A DNA stretch of 64,000 bases from Chrysophaeum taylorii (taxonomy: Eukaryota > Sar > Pelagophyceae > Pelagomonadales > Pelagomonadaceae). The DNA is taken from the NCBI GenBank assembly GCA_029834535.1, contig JAQMWT010000386.1:1-64000 (forward strand), given 5' to 3'. A program made the translations under genes and the position numbers. Below, piece after piece: positions 49,080 to 60,224 of the stretch; the first letter of the stretch is position 1, and every line of letters begins with the position of its first letter. The notes below the pieces were generated by a model. That model searched no databases. It was not told the origin of the DNA and worked only from the letters and a program-made list of their open reading frames with translations.

Positions 49080-50110
49080 CCAGATATTGGAGCTAAAGGG
49101 AATGTCCAACGACGAGAAGCGCAAGCACCTGGAAGGTATCATCAAAGAATTTGATGGCATCACAGACAAAGGCGTCATCCGCCTATCTCTCGTCCCCGAA
49201 GGCAGATCCGCTCTCCCTACGCGTCTCGTCCTCGAGGTCAAAACGGTGCTTACCTCGAGCACGAGGCCAGATGTGTGGTAAAAAGGCTTTTCCTGGCCCG
49301 CCCGAGTAGGACTCGACTTCTACAGCGTCTACTCACCCACGACAATGCTAGCCACTGGTCGCACACTGATCGCAGGAGCCACGCACCATCGGCTACCCGT
49401 GCATTACTGTGATGTTCCGCGGGCGTTCGTCATCGACAGGCCTATCTGGGTGGACCTGCAAAAGGGCATACAAGTAAAGCCAGAGATCACTAAGAAATTT
49501 CGGCAGATGAATTCAAAATTTAAGATCGCCTTCCGACGGATCAAAACCCTCTCTGGACTCCAGTCGTCGCCCGCCCTTTTCTCAAAACATCTGAACAAGT
49601 TCATGACCGACCGACCTTGGCTTCACCTGCAGCAGCAGGAATGACGCAACACTGTTCACGAAACACGACCCTAGTACTGACTGACCAGTGGTGTGCAATC
49701 ACTGCCTTTGTCGATGACCTGCTCATGACAGGTACAGACACAGCGCTCATCCAAAAAGGTCAAAGACGCGCTCTTCAAAAAAACATTCGGAGGAGACGGC
49801 GGCGGCGTTAAGTGGGCAGAAACCGTGAAATCGTTTCTAGGTCTCAAGTGTACCTATGATCCGGTCAAGGGGGTGTTCACAATGAGTGCAGGACACAAAG
49901 TCAAAGATCTCCAAACTCAATTTGGGGCAACTCTCGCGTAATCGCATCCCGCGCGACGCCGATTTTAAGGACTTGTCTAGGAAGAACCACGTACCACCGC
50001 TGACCCAAACTGCAAGCAAATATTCGGGATTCATTTCAAACAGTGTGTGGGTTCTCTCATCTACCTGAGCAAGCATCACGGTCAGACCACCGGACATAAC
50101 CACCATCTTA
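49080..50110 (+). pseudogene. Copia-2 reverse transcriptase (fossil)
   Basis: LELKGMSNDEKRKHLEGI and ALPTRLVLEVK (Copia-1: VELKGLSEEDKLKRIASI and ISTKLVLEIK), then RVGLDFYSVYSPTTMLATGR, IWVDLQKGIQV and the catalytic AFVDDLLMTGTD near 49705-49740. Matches Copia-1 throughout. Fossil. Confidence 0.85.
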
Positions 50111-50259
50111 TAAACCGTGTGCTTGCAAAGGGATGCCCTCGCCCGAACGCCTACACGTAGTTTGGTTATTAGAAGTTACGCTCAGGTATCTACACACAAA
50201 TCCAGACCATATGGCTTGGTCTACAAAGCAGACGGCTTACCTTTGTCATCCGACATCGT

Positions 50260-50833
50260 CAAGCTGCTGTCCGCCAAGTATCCCAAAATAAAGAGCACCT
50301 CGTGCTGCCCCATCCTCGCCTTAAGCGACGCCGATTTCGATAGACCCTCAAGACTCTCGCCTGCGATCGACGACTGGTTACTGCGTATACGTGTTCGGAT
50401 GTCTCGTGTCATGGTCATCCAAGAGACAAACCATCACGGCCAAGTTAACACTACACGCAGAGATCATTGCCGCAGCGACCACCGCTGATGAAGCACTATG
50501 GTTCCATACACTCATGGAATCAGTCCCCTTCATGTTTGGATTTCCTACCTGTCACGAGGTCCCCGCTATACCGCTGCTGATTGACAACGAGGGAGCTGTA
50601 TCAACAGCCAATCATCCCAAAACCACGCCTCAGACCAAGCATATCGACATTCGTGTTTTCCGCATTCGCGATTACCAGGGCCTATAATGGTCACCCACGT
50701 CGCATACGCTGTTTCTGGTATCCCACTAAGACCAATGTGGCTGACTTCTTCTTCTCGAAGCTCCTGTCCACCGTGGAATTCCCACGACTCGCACGATTCC
50801 TGGTAAACGTGGACGACAATGAATATAAAGACA
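50260..50833 (+). pseudogene. Copia-2 RNase H (fossil), interrupted by hAT-2
   Basis: Copia-type RNase H: ALSDADF, then VSWSSKRQTITAKLTLHAEI, TTADEALWFHTL, LLIDNEGAVSTAN, TKHIDIRVFRIRDY and TNVADFFFSKLL. It stops at 50833, where hAT-2 begins. Fossil. Confidence 0.85.
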
Positions 50834-53800
50834 CAGCGTTGGGAATTCACTTCACCAAGTGAACGTGAACCACTTCACCAGCCACGCAATATTGGTGAAG
50901 TGATTTGAAGCGAACACGTCACCCCACGTGGCCATAGTTAACCTTTGTGAAGTGAACGCCACTTTATTTATTTATTTTTTTTTAACGCCAGCGCCGGTCC
51001 CTACCGCGCCCCATCACAGTTCCGTGCCACCCGCGCGCTATTGCCTCCTAGGTCTGGTGCTCTTAGATTCATTCGCGTTAAATTCGGGACGAAGGCGGAG
51101 TTGCCATGGATGGGCTTCTGTGTTTCTTACTTTAGGTGATGTGAACGAACGACCTCGGTATCTTCGTCTGGTTCTTCCTCATCAACCTCCATCTCCAAAG
51201 AGTCTTCGGGGAATCATGGTGCTCTCGGCATTTTTGAAAAACTCGGTCTCGTGTCCGAGGTCCCTGTACTTAATCCGGGCCGCCGCCGCAATGAAGAAAT
51301 TCTTGTTCATGCGCAGTATGCTGGCAACAACTTTGTCCGTCTCGTCCGCGCCGAGAAACGTGTTTATTTCTTTCCCTCGGTCAGGACAAGATTTCCAATG
51401 CTCAGGCTGCGCTCACAGTAGTAGCTCTGCGCGCCATGTGTACGAATTGAAAAAACCCCCTTAGAGGCTCTCGCTATGTCCGGAAGGAAGGAAACCACAC
51501 TGCTCCTTGGTGAGAAGTCGATACAGCTTTCCAACGTCGAGCACAGCAGCCAGATCGGTGAAGCCGACTTCATCCTTCTTCTCAAGTTCAAGATAATGCT
51601 CTTTCCAGTCGAGCGATCTCGACACCCTGATGATCCATTGAGTGAAGACCTGTTCAAACTCCTCCACGTTGAAATCGGGCATCTGGTTCTTAGGCATAGC
51701 AAAAGAATGCACGTCGCCACCAATGTCGTCGTCGTCCCAATCGTCGGGTGCGTCGAGTGCCGCCAAGAGACTGCGGCCAGGCGCAGGCTCGGAGGGCGGC
51801 GCAGACTCGGAGGAAGTCTTTGCCTTTTCGTGGTGGAATGCAGTCCGTGCGTGAATCACATATTCTTCCTTGAGCAACTTCCTGGCCTGAGCTCTCAGAT
51901 TGGACGAGAGGTGCCGGCAGTTGATAGTCCGAAAGTCAAGAAGGAAGGCAATCAGCTCGCGATCGTTGAATTCGTAGTCGAAGTGACGCACATAGTTTTC
52001 ATTATTCCCGCAACAAAAACGACGCTCACATTCGAGAATAATAGCCCGCTCAAGACAGGCTTTTGCCGGTCTCGCTGAGATCGTCAACATCGAGACAGTC
52101 TTACGTGGCATGGATTTCGCAGTTATTTATGTTCGGGAGATCAATGACTCTTCTAGCGTCCCAGCTCTCGCAGAGACTCTATCATGTTGTGCTTGATCAA
52201 TGCGGCGCACGCCCCCAGGAATAAGTGTTCATGTTGCACGAAAACAACGGGGTCATCCGTTATAGCAAAAATCGCCTCGAATTCAGCTAATGCCATCCAT
52301 TGCTCATCACTGGTTGTCCAGGGGAGTCCAATGTTGGTAACCGTGTACAGTTTGAGCACGTGGTGCGTACGCAGCAAGGAACGAATAAGTTGGTATCGCG
52401 CCCGGAACCTCGTCTTATTGAGGTCGAGCTTGAGCTTCGGCGATTTATTTCCCCCGCTGTAATGGCAAAAGCGCATGCAGATCCTTCAAACGTGTGCCGC
52501 CGTAAGAAAAGTACTTGGCTCCATCGTGGCCACCACTGTTCGGCAGCTCCTGGCCAGCTGGGAATCTATTGATCACCTGCTTGCCTCTGGATCGTGTCAA
52601 GTCGCCACAATGATGCCGCTGCCGAGATTTTTGAGATACATCATGCATGTCACACACGCTTCGACCTCAACAAAAAATTCTTCGGCGACGCCAATTGCAG
52701 CCCGGTCTCGAACAATGGTTGCGGCCGCCAAATCGATATCGATTCCCGCACTCTCCGCGACCTCAGAACGGAGCAGAGAAGCGCGCCGGAATCGGTTCCG
52801 TCGTCAGCTGGAACGAGGCCCACGCACACCGTCTCAACGCCACTCCAATCGGGCCAGATGAAGGATAGGCCAATGGCCTGTCGCTTGAACTTCTTATGCT
52901 TGAGTGTCCCGCCGTCATGCAGCACCTGGGCGAATGGATTGCCGAAAGCCGCCGCTTCATAACACTCCGTAACGACGTGTATCAAGATTCGAACAACAAA
53001 GCAAAGATATTCGGCGTCCACCCATTCATCAAACAGCGCCTTTCGAGTGATGAACGAGGGCGCTTGCCTTTCCCGCCACCGCCGCGGTAACGCGCGGCCT
53101 CAATTAGGTTGCGATGATTTTCGTCGTCAGTCAAAGGTGCGGCGCTTGGAAAAAATCCGCTGCGACGTGTACACGTTGTGCCGAGCCGAGAACGCCGCCA
53201 TCAGGGAAGAGTGCTTTGCCTGGGCATGGGCATGAAGTATCTCGTAATATCCGATTTGCCCTTCGAGGCTGCTGCCACAACGCCCACGGCCGTCATAACA
53301 ACGCCCTCCCTTTTCTTGGCCTGTCTTCTGTTTCTTGGTGAGCTGTTGACGTCCCAGCTCGTCGAATCGAATCCTCCTCCGGATGCGCAGCCTTGAAGTG
53401 GGCAGCCCCCAAGAGGGCTTGGTCGTCTGTCTGCCACGTGCCTTTCTTGAAGTCCCTCGTCACCACCTTCAGGCGCTCCCAGCACCGGATACGCACATGC
53501 GTCGTCGCCTTCCCACTGGTCAGTCAACGCGGTAGTCAGGATGATGTTCCTTCAGTCGACGCACGCAGTCCCACCACACCTTGGAAAAAAAAAACCTGGT
53601 TGTTGATCGTCCACTTTTGTTGCCGGGCGTGTTTTCCACGTCACAACATCGACGTCGCAATCGGCTCGTTCTTGTGAACTTCCTCCTTCTGTTAACACCG
53701 CGTTTAAATTCCTCCTCCTCATCATCAACATTATCCTCCACCTCCAGGTAGCGCGGCTCGACTTGGCTCATCAGACTTGGCCGTCAGCCAAAGTGAATGA

Positions 53801-53909
53801 ACGTGAAGTGAACTTTGGACTTCGGAGACGAAAATATTCGGTGAAGTGAAGTGAAGTGAACCAAATTCAGTGAACCTAGTGAAGTGAGCCCAGTGAATTC
53901 CCAACGCTG
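50834..53909 (-). mobile_element. hAT-2: second copy of the hAT-1 family, inserted in Copia-2
   Basis: Termini CAGCGTTGGGAATTCACT (50834) and, inverted, CAGCGTTGGGAATTCACT ending at 53909. The flanking octamers TAAAGACA (50826-50833) and TGAAGACT (53910-53917) agree at 6 of 8 positions, a decayed target duplication. Length is 3076 bp. Coding runs on the minus strand and is about as broken as hAT-1, with differences at different places. It lies at the RNase H end of Copia-2. Confidence 0.9.
51161..53771 (-). pseudogene. hAT-2 transposase (broken)
   Basis: Minus strand, N- to C-terminal: acidic segment MSQVEPRYLEVEDNVDDEEE (53771), BED-finger (VWWDCVRRLKEHHP, then CWERLKVVTRDFKKGTW near 53400-53600), core with HDGGTLKHKKFKRQAIGLSF and WSGVETVCVGLVPADDGTD (52780-52930), KLDLNKTRFRARYQLIRSLL and ALAEFEAIFAITDDP (52190-52440), C-terminal part (51461-52111) and the dimerisation region near 51200-51400. 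The 216-codon stretch at 51461-52111 is open and longer than its counterpart in hAT-1. Several frame changes elsewhere. Confidence 0.85.
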
Positions 53910-54316
53910 TGAAGACTTCATATCACACAAAAAGACGAGGGTTCTTACCTCCTCGTTACTTCGTGCGCTGACTTGCCTCCGTTCCTGGAGACCCCACCGA
54001 ACCTGCTCCTTGCCGACCTGTATGAATCGGAAGCCCTCTGTCACTACATAGTCAGCGAATAAAAATGCCGGGACATATCTGCGAGTGAGCCACGTGCACA
54101 TGCGTACACCATAGCTTTTCTCGAGGGGGTGTTCTGTTCATTCAGTGCTCCTAACCCTAGACATGTGACCCTAACTAACCCTTCTTTTCTTTTAGTCTCT
54201 TAATACCATGAACGACTCGAATGTCTAACGCCGTGTTCATCACACGGGCTCCCTGTAGGCCAATCATCACTCCCTGGAGTGAGTGACTAAGTTTTGTTAC
54301 TTCAATCCGAATGGTA
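53910..54316 (+). repeat. Copia-2 end: polypurine tract and candidate 3' LTR
   Basis: After hAT-2 the Copia-2 sequence continues to TCTCGAGGGGGTG. A purine run followed by TGTT at 54130 is the usual start of a copia 3' LTR. The LTR may run to TTCA at 54304, only 175 bp; it does not match the Copia-3 LTR. The NTPase unit 3 starts 13 bp later. Confidence 0.5.
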
Positions 54317-54459
54317 GTGTGACTCAAAGAAACAATTTCTCGGGTTTAAAAGAAAATGCAATGGGAATATAGCCCAGCAGGATGAGCGTCATAACGAAGA
54401 AGACGGGCGCGCGTTATGATGATGATGTCGACTCGTAGATTGACGCACCCGGCGGCGCT

Positions 54460-56211
54460 TTAGGCGTCTTCTTCTCGACGTCGCGGCCAGAAGAGGAATT
54501 CGCCAATCTTGTAGTTGTTGGTGATTTCTTTGACTTTTTTTGTCACCTCTTCGAAAATATCAACAAGACACCAATATTTGACCTCGACGTGCCGATTGAT
54601 GAGGTCCTCGTAGTACTCGGGGGTGATGGTGCACATCGGCGTCGGCGGCGGCGACGACGGAGGAACGACGTAAAGGAAGACCATCGTGGCCTTGAAACTC
54701 TCCTTGCCGCGAACAGTCTGCCACTCGCCGCCTTGGCCGCACATTTCCACGACGCCGATACCTTCGAGGAGGCGCAGCACCGATTCCGATTCGAGTTCGT
54801 TGTTCTTCGCGCCCTCGACTTTGAACCATAAAGTCGGACCGTAAGCAAAGTCGATGAATACCGGAAACTTGCTGCTGCTGCTGCTTGATTCCACGCACAT
54901 CAAACCGTCGTTGTCGTGATTTTTTAGCGCTTTCAAAAACTGTTCGGTCCCTCGATAATTCGTCACCGCGCGTCCAAGTTCGAGAGCGTCTAGAGGACGT
55001 CCCGGCTCCCAGTCGAAGGGCAGCACGGAGAGCACGAAGGTGCAGACGTCACGGCGAAACGTGAAGAGAAACGCAGAGTCGATTAGTGATGTGTGAACGC
55101 GCTGGAGCTCCTCGACGACAAACGGGTGGATTGAGAGCCTAGAAAGCTCTCGCATCGACGCGACGGCATACGTCGCGTGCCTGTCTCGCCACGTCGTCGT
55201 CGTCAAATCGCCGCCACCACCAAGGGTCGGTGCGATGGTGAAGCAAACCCACGAGAACTTATCTAGCGCATGAAAAAACAGCTTCTTGACGACGACAGAA
55301 TTCTCGCGCGAGAGATACTGCCATACGGCTCTTTCCGCGGCAACTTTGAGACTTCGGGCGCGTTCGAGGAACTTGCGTTCGCCGAACACGTACCGAGGCG
55401 CGCAGCCCACCAGCAGCGCCCGCTGCAAGATTTCTCTTTTCTTGCTTTCGAGCGAGTCGAAGTTGTTTCCTGGGGCCGTATCCGCGGTCCAGAGCGTCGG
55501 TATCATGGCGCACAATTCCTCCTTGGTCGGCGGTCCGGTGACGAGGATGATCTTGTCCTTCTCGGCATTCTTGTAGTGGAACTCCCTGTCGTTCTCAGCG
55601 AATTTTATGGTGCGACACCCGGCCGTGTCCGCGTAGTATCTCTTTTCGGGCGGGTCTATGAGTACGAACGCCTCGGGGTCGTGCGCGACGTGCGTACGGT
55701 GCCACTCGGCCGCGATTCGTCGAGTCCACACTTCGTATTTGCCCTCGTTGTTGTTGGGTTCGAAGAGGATGATCAGAGACTCCTTGAACCCAACGCGCAT
55801 CACGGTCTTCTTTGCCGCTAGCAGCTCCTGCATGGCGAAAAACATCGAGCCGCGCGTCTTTCCGGTGCCATCGTCGCCCGCGACGACGACGTCCCGGCGG
55901 TCGTCGGTGGCCTCGATCGCGTGCCGCGCCACCGAGCGCTGCTCGATTCGAGTGATCACGGCTCTATTTTTTGAATCCCTCGAGTCCCCGTCGATCGCGA
56001 TCGACGGCTCTTGCACCAGCACGCCGTGCCCGGCGTGATGCACTTTCTCGGATAACCCCTCCGCGTCCCAATCGTCCTCGAGCGCGCAGCACGTCTGGTG
56101 CAGCTCGACGACCTCGGCGGCGAACTGGTCGAGGTCGCGGCGGCGATCCCACGTCGCATACTGCAATCGCCTGACGAGCGCTTCTCTAAGGAACCATAAC
56201 ATTCGACGCAC
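54460..56211 (-). CDS. P-loop NTPase of RHS/Crinkler-like type, copy 3
   Basis: 583 codons, the most diverged copy. Walker A GDDGTGKT and Walker B VLIDPP are kept. Against copies 1 and 2, replacement changes concentrate near residues 164-215 (RIAAEWHRTHVAHDPE in place of QGADAWRNTDLARDRE, and FAENDREFHYKN in place of FAPTDEEQHYKN), 287-325 and 370-383, while flanking stretches of 50-100 residues are almost unchanged. The C-terminus is full length (RRREEDA). It opens on GTG with ATG as the fourth codon, as in the other copies. Confidence 0.7.
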   Translation of the reverse strand: MRRMLWFLREALVRRLQYATWDRRRDLDQFAAEVVELHQTCCALEDDWDAEGLSEKVHHAGHGVLVQEPSIAIDGDSRDSKNRAVITRIEQRSVARHAIEATDDRRDVVVAGDDGTGKTRGSMFFAMQELLAAKKTVMRVGFKESLIILFEPNNNEGKYEVWTRRIAAEWHRTHVAHDPEAFVLIDPPEKRYYADTAGCRTIKFAENDREFHYKNAEKDKIILVTGPPTKEELCAMIPTLWTADTAPGNNFDSLESKKREILQRALLVGCAPRYVFGERKFLERARSLKVAAERAVWQYLSRENSVVVKKLFFHALDKFSWVCFTIAPTLGGGGDLTTTTWRDRHATYAVASMRELSRLSIHPFVVEELQRVHTSLIDSAFLFTFRRDVCTFVLSVLPFDWEPGRPLDALELGRAVTNYRGTEQFLKALKNHDNDGLMCVESSSSSSKFPVFIDFAYGPTLWFKVEGAKNNELESESVLRLLEGIGVVEMCGQGGEWQTVRGKESFKATMVFLYVVPPSSPPPTPMCTITPEYYEDLINRHVEVKYWCLVDIFEEVTKKVKEITNNYKIGEFLFWPRRREEDA

Positions 56212-56500
56212 CGCGCGAGCATCGCCAATTCGAGCTCGGTTTCTCGAGACCGGAGTCTGCGATTTTCTTTGGATACGTCATCGCGCGCGGCGGCATAGAA
56301 CTCCTTTTGGACCGGATCAGTTGCCGCCTTGAAAGCGGCCATCAATTCCTCGAATTTCTTCTCGTTTGCAACGATCTCCTTCTCCACCCTTGCGAGCTCC
56401 GACTCGACATTCATTCTTGTCGAGCATAACTGCCCGCCGCCGCGGTACAAGCGCGTCGTCAGTCTGCGAGTACTATGAAACAAAGCGATACGAGACAACG
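56205..56500 (-). other. Upstream coiled-coil reading frame of NTPase copy 3
   Basis: Minus strand, other frame: an ATG at STRMNVESELARV starts here (absent in copies 1 and 2), then EKEIVANEKKFEELMAAFKA and a charged helix ending ETELELAML. Compared with copy 2 the changes are conservative (Ile to Val, Asp to Glu), as expected for a translated sequence. Confidence 0.55.
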
Positions 56501-56664
56501 CACCGCGCAGGTGCCTTCAACGAGAACGATTGACGGATGCCCAGCATACTCAACGCAGTGCGCGCCAGCATGATTCGTGTGTCCTGATTCGTGTCCGCTT
56601 CAAACGGACGCTTCGATGTCCGAGCCGTTGGATAAAGATCCAGCCTCTTTACCCGATTCAGCCA

Positions 56665-56775
56665 GACCCCGACTAGGTCCCGCCTACTTATCTCCGCCCG
56701 TCAGGCACATCCCTCATACCCTTCATGCTCCCCACACACACCCCCCTCTTAGCAGTCGACATTTACAGACTTGAG
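56665..56775 (-). repeat. R1 repeat, inverted
   Basis: Complement of GACCTAGTCGGGGT at the start, then the C/A-rich block and CTCTTAGCAGTCGACATTTA at 56747-56766. Precedes a helicase fragment, as elsewhere. Confidence 0.7.
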
Positions 56776-56779
56776 GTCC

Positions 56780-57090
56780 ATGTCGTCCACGCCAACCTCG
56801 TCGCAGACTATTTCCACGACCCGCGGCGGCTCTTTTAGCCAGCGCGCCATACCCAACGCCCCGCCGAAACGATGTTGTGGATGCTGTCAACGCGCGCATG
56901 ACCGCGGCCTTTCCCGGAGATAAGGCGACAGAGGTCTTTTGTCCGACGAGGTTGGGTCGGAAGACGACGCCTCGCTCTTTCCTGTCGAGTTTCTCAACTT
57001 CCTGACAACCAACGACATGCCGACGTTGAGCGCGAGCTTAAGGTTTTTGCAATATCAACCCGTCGCACAGCCACAGCAACGGCACCCGAT
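56780..57090 (+). pseudogene. Helitron PIF1-like helicase fragment H3
   Basis: Upstream half of the fragment seen in H1 and H2: ADYFHDPRRLF, then EVGSEDDASLFPVEFLNFL and TNDMPTLSASLRFLQ (56939-57060). The motif region with NKSQGQT is missing here; the similarity ends where the minisatellite begins. Broken. Confidence 0.65.
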
Positions 57091-57164
57091 TAAAGAAGCT
57101 CGCGGACGCGGATCGGTCCGCATCCGAACCGTGGATTTGGACCGTGACCGCAAGTGTCCGCGAC

Positions 57165-57400
57165 CAGGGGACCTGCGGACGCGGACACCCTGCGGAACCA
57201 GCGGATGCGGACACCCAGCGGATGCGGACACCCAGCGGACACCCAGCGGACACCCAGCGGATGCGGACACCCAGCGGATGCGGACACCCAGCGGATGCGG
57301 ACACGGATAGCCAACGGACACGGATAGCCAGCGGACACGGATAGCCAGCGGATGCAGATACCCCGCGGATGCAGACACCCAGCAAATGCGGACGCCTGCG
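57165..57400 (+). repeat. GCGGATGCGGACACCCA minisatellite
   Basis: Irregular tandem repeat of an about 18-bp unit (AGCGGATGCGGACACCC) with shorter variants (AGCGGACACCC, AGCGGACACGGAT), roughly thirteen units. A diverged relative lies at 60070-60160. It starts directly after the H3 helicase fragment. Confidence 0.9.
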
Positions 57401-57519
57401 GTGTGGGAGCGTCGCGTCTCTCCGTGTCGCGTCTCCGCTGCTTGAAACAAACAATGGGTCCAACCGCACTCAATCCTTAACTTTAACCTCGTCTCGCGAC
57501 ACAGCGAGCAAGAAGCGGT

Positions 57520-59475
57520 CATGACATCAGCATCGGGAGGGGAGCGCGCGGGTTCAGAAGGTGCTGCGCAGAGGAACCTCGTGTTCGAAGACTTTTCGAA
57601 GGAATACCAATTTTCCATGCCCGGCACCTGGTGGAAGGCTGGACTGCTGCTGAACGTCGAAGAGAATGGCAGGCATTTGTCGTTGAGCACCAACCAAAGC
57701 ACAAATTTCCGAGCGGAGTGCAGAAAGAGGCGTTGAAGATCTCGTGTCCGGAGTACGAAGTCCTCGACGACAGCGAGCGCGAGTTTTTTCTGGGTTGAAT
57801 GCCGGACTTCGAGGCCATTTCATTCGTTTGTGAGTATGAAGGCGCGGTACGAGAAGATTGATAGAGAGAACTATGAGCGTGTGAAGGCTCAGACCTCGTC
57901 AACGCCTATTGAGAATCGCATGCCACTGATGGAACTAACGAGGACGAAGGGGGTGTCTCTGATGCCGACGACGATGAGGTGGCTAGCCAGTCTTGCTGCA
58001 AGTCAATTGTCAAGTCGTTCTTTGGAGTGGCGAACGGCCCCCCGGCCTGCACGTCCACCGACGGCGGCATTTCAGAGAAGAGCGTCGCGTTTCAAATGAG
58101 ATGCATCCTACCGGGCGGCGGCAACAAGCTGCCACTGGTTCGGCAGGCTTGCAAGAGAAAGGATTCAATCAAGGAGCCATCGAACACCGGAACAGGTGTC
58201 TGCGTTTAATTAAGGGACACTATCCGGCCATCTACGACGACGAACTTATCCAAGGCAGCTCGCCGTTCTCCACCTCGCAGATTGTCACCGGCGAGGTCCA
58301 TCAAAGAAAGTCAACAAAGACGATGTCCAGCGCTAGAGATCGAGGACATGTTGCGCGAGGACATGTTGCGCGACCAGTACGAGAGCCTAGGTTCTGATAC
58401 AGATGCGACTACAGACGCCCCGTCTAGAGCCGTCGAGTCCGCTTCTTACTCCGCGTCTTTCGGCAAGGTTCCTCGGCCATTTACTGACTTCGAATGGAGC
58501 GTCAACTGGCAGCTCGAGGCGGCCATGAAGCCACCCATGAAACTCACTCCAGACCGAAGGCGACGTTCCAGTGGCCGACATCGAGCGAGTGTAGGTTTAT
58601 CGTCGTTGCATCAAGTCGCTTGAGAAAACCGTGTCCCAAGACGGCACGCCGGCACTGGCCCGAATCGCAAATTAATTAGACGATGTTCCGTGGGATGATG
58701 TTGACCAGTCCTTTCAAACTTTCAGTTGGGTGCTTGTCGAAAAACTGAAGCCTCGCCACCTGTGCCGCGCGCCGGCGGAAGCGGTGATGATTTGATGGTG
58801 TTGAATCCAACGCTCAAGCACAAGCCAAGCTCGCGACTGTCATGTTCGAGGCAGCTTGGGAGGAAGCAGCAGAAAGACTCGCTTCGCTTCAGCCAGAACC
58901 GACGCAGCCTTTGCCCCATAAGAAGAAACGTCGCACTGCCGACTCCGACTCCGACGACGATCTTCTCGACCTCGGCGAATACGATGAATCAGCGGATCAG
59001 CCAGTCGCTACGCCGCAGAAACACGACGCTCACCGAGCTGGCTAAGTTCCGGGCGATGACTCATGATACACACCAGCAATTCGTTGTCGAAGATGGAGTT
59101 CGCGGCAAGCGTCTCGATATGACAAAGATGAATGCGAACTCGATGATCCGCGACAAATACCCGACGGCGACCTTGTTGTTTGAGAGTAAGGGCTGCGCAC
59201 AGTTCACTGAAGCTCACAAGGAGCGGGTCTTCGGGTTCACGAAGCTAACCAAAATGCCGCTTCGCTCTCGCCTCAGGCCCAGGCTGCTCAAGGCCATCGT
59301 AATCATCAAACATAACTTCCCCATTTTTTCTGGAAGAAAGAAACTCGACGGCGGCATCGACTACGACCGGCTTTGGGCGTTGTTCAAAGAAACCACAAAC
59401 ACCACTGGGGAGCACGACAATCCCGAGTACGACGACACCGAGGTTGATGATGAAGAGTCCGGCGCCTTTTGAAAA
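57520..59475 (+). pseudogene. Decayed, possibly hAT-type, coding region
   Basis: Plus-strand peptides: MPLMELTRTKGVSL and KSFFGVANGPPAC (57900-58050), FGKVPRPFTDFEWSVNWQLE (58455-58515), then a longer open part (58726-59472) with LDMTKMNANSMIRDKYP, CAQFTEAHKERVFGFTKLTK and LRSRLRPRLLKAIVIIKHNF. The last block has the layout of an hAT C-terminal dimerisation region (Glu-Arg-x-Phe, then Arg-Leu-x-Pro-x-x-Leu). No TIR or BED-finger found. It could also be another transposase type. Several frame changes. Confidence 0.4.
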
Positions 59476-60224
59476 CACACTTGATCGCATGTAGTCCTCG
59501 CACCTCCTCTGGGCGTCCTCTCGCTCTACCCTTGATGACGCCCTTCTTTTTCTTTTCGCTCCTCTTTCGTGTCTCCGCTTCCTGCGGTCCGCGCCTCTTC
59601 TCCTCGCAAGAATACCAACTCCCGGCCCGTGGCTTCTACACCATCTTCTCGTCGGCAGCTCTCACCTTGCCTTGCCCTTGTCGCCGCCTCCTTCCTGTTC
59701 GCAAAGCCTGTTGCGTGTCCATCTCGCAGCGCAGCCTTGAGCCGTAAGCCCAATACCGTCGAGCCTTTCCTGGCTCCCCACCCCGCCCGGGTCCCGGTGG
59801 GCTTCACGATCGCGCACTATGCACGTAAACAAACTTCCGATCAAAATCGGGCGAGGGCACAGTTACGTAATTGGACGTGTTTCATGGCAAGGGCGGCATA
59901 AACTCCAACTGGCCCCTTTTCCCCTGCAACCGCGGACACCCTGCAGACTCGGAGCAGCCGCAGGCGCAAGTGTGCCTTGGACGCCGACACGCGCAGATAC
60001 AGCTAGACGGCAGGCACGGACGTCCCAACGAGTGCGGTTAGACAGCGGATACGGCTGTGGACGCAGCTCCGTAGCAGATGCGGACACGCCGCGGATGCGG
60101 ATAACACGCGGACGCGGATGACGAGCGGATACACAGGACACGCCTCGGATGCGGGTAAAGTGTCCGTGAGCATCTATACACCCGATACATCATCGATCGT
60201 ATCGTGTCGTGTCGTGTCGTGTCG
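59476..60224. other. Unassigned spacer with GCGGATGCGGA repeats
   Basis: No gene seen. Contains a diverged minisatellite (60070-60160) related to 57165-57400 and a GTGTC pentanucleotide array at 60202-60224, which runs into the next helicase fragment. Confidence 0.5.

Larger units (their letters stand above)
44570..54304 (+). mobile_element. Copia-2: Ty1/copia LTR-retrotransposon fossil
   Basis: Fossil on the plus strand, much more decayed than Copia-1, with many breaks (well over ten). Recognisable parts: methyltransferase traces (45440-46912), integrase (47080-48200), Pro/Ser-rich linker (48200-49070), reverse transcriptase (49080-50110), RNase H (50260-50833, cut by hAT-2 and resuming at 53910), and a purine-rich tract GAGGGGG near 54124 followed by a candidate 3' LTR. 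The 5' end and 44570-45400 are uncertain. Conserved peptides show it belongs to the same broad family as Copia-1. Confidence 0.7.
54317..56640 (-). repeat. Duplicated NTPase unit, copy 3
   Basis: From GTGTGACTCAAAG (54317) to GAGCCGTTGG plus GATC (56640). It lies directly against the end of Copia-2 and is followed by Helitron-type repeats. Confidence 0.65.

Noticed and set aside
40778-54304. Copia-3 and Copia-2 as one long element interrupted by Helitron repeats
   Set aside because: The presumed 5' LTR does not match the candidate 3' LTR, and the gag differs from the Copia-1 family to which Copia-2 belongs. Not excluded, but unsupported.
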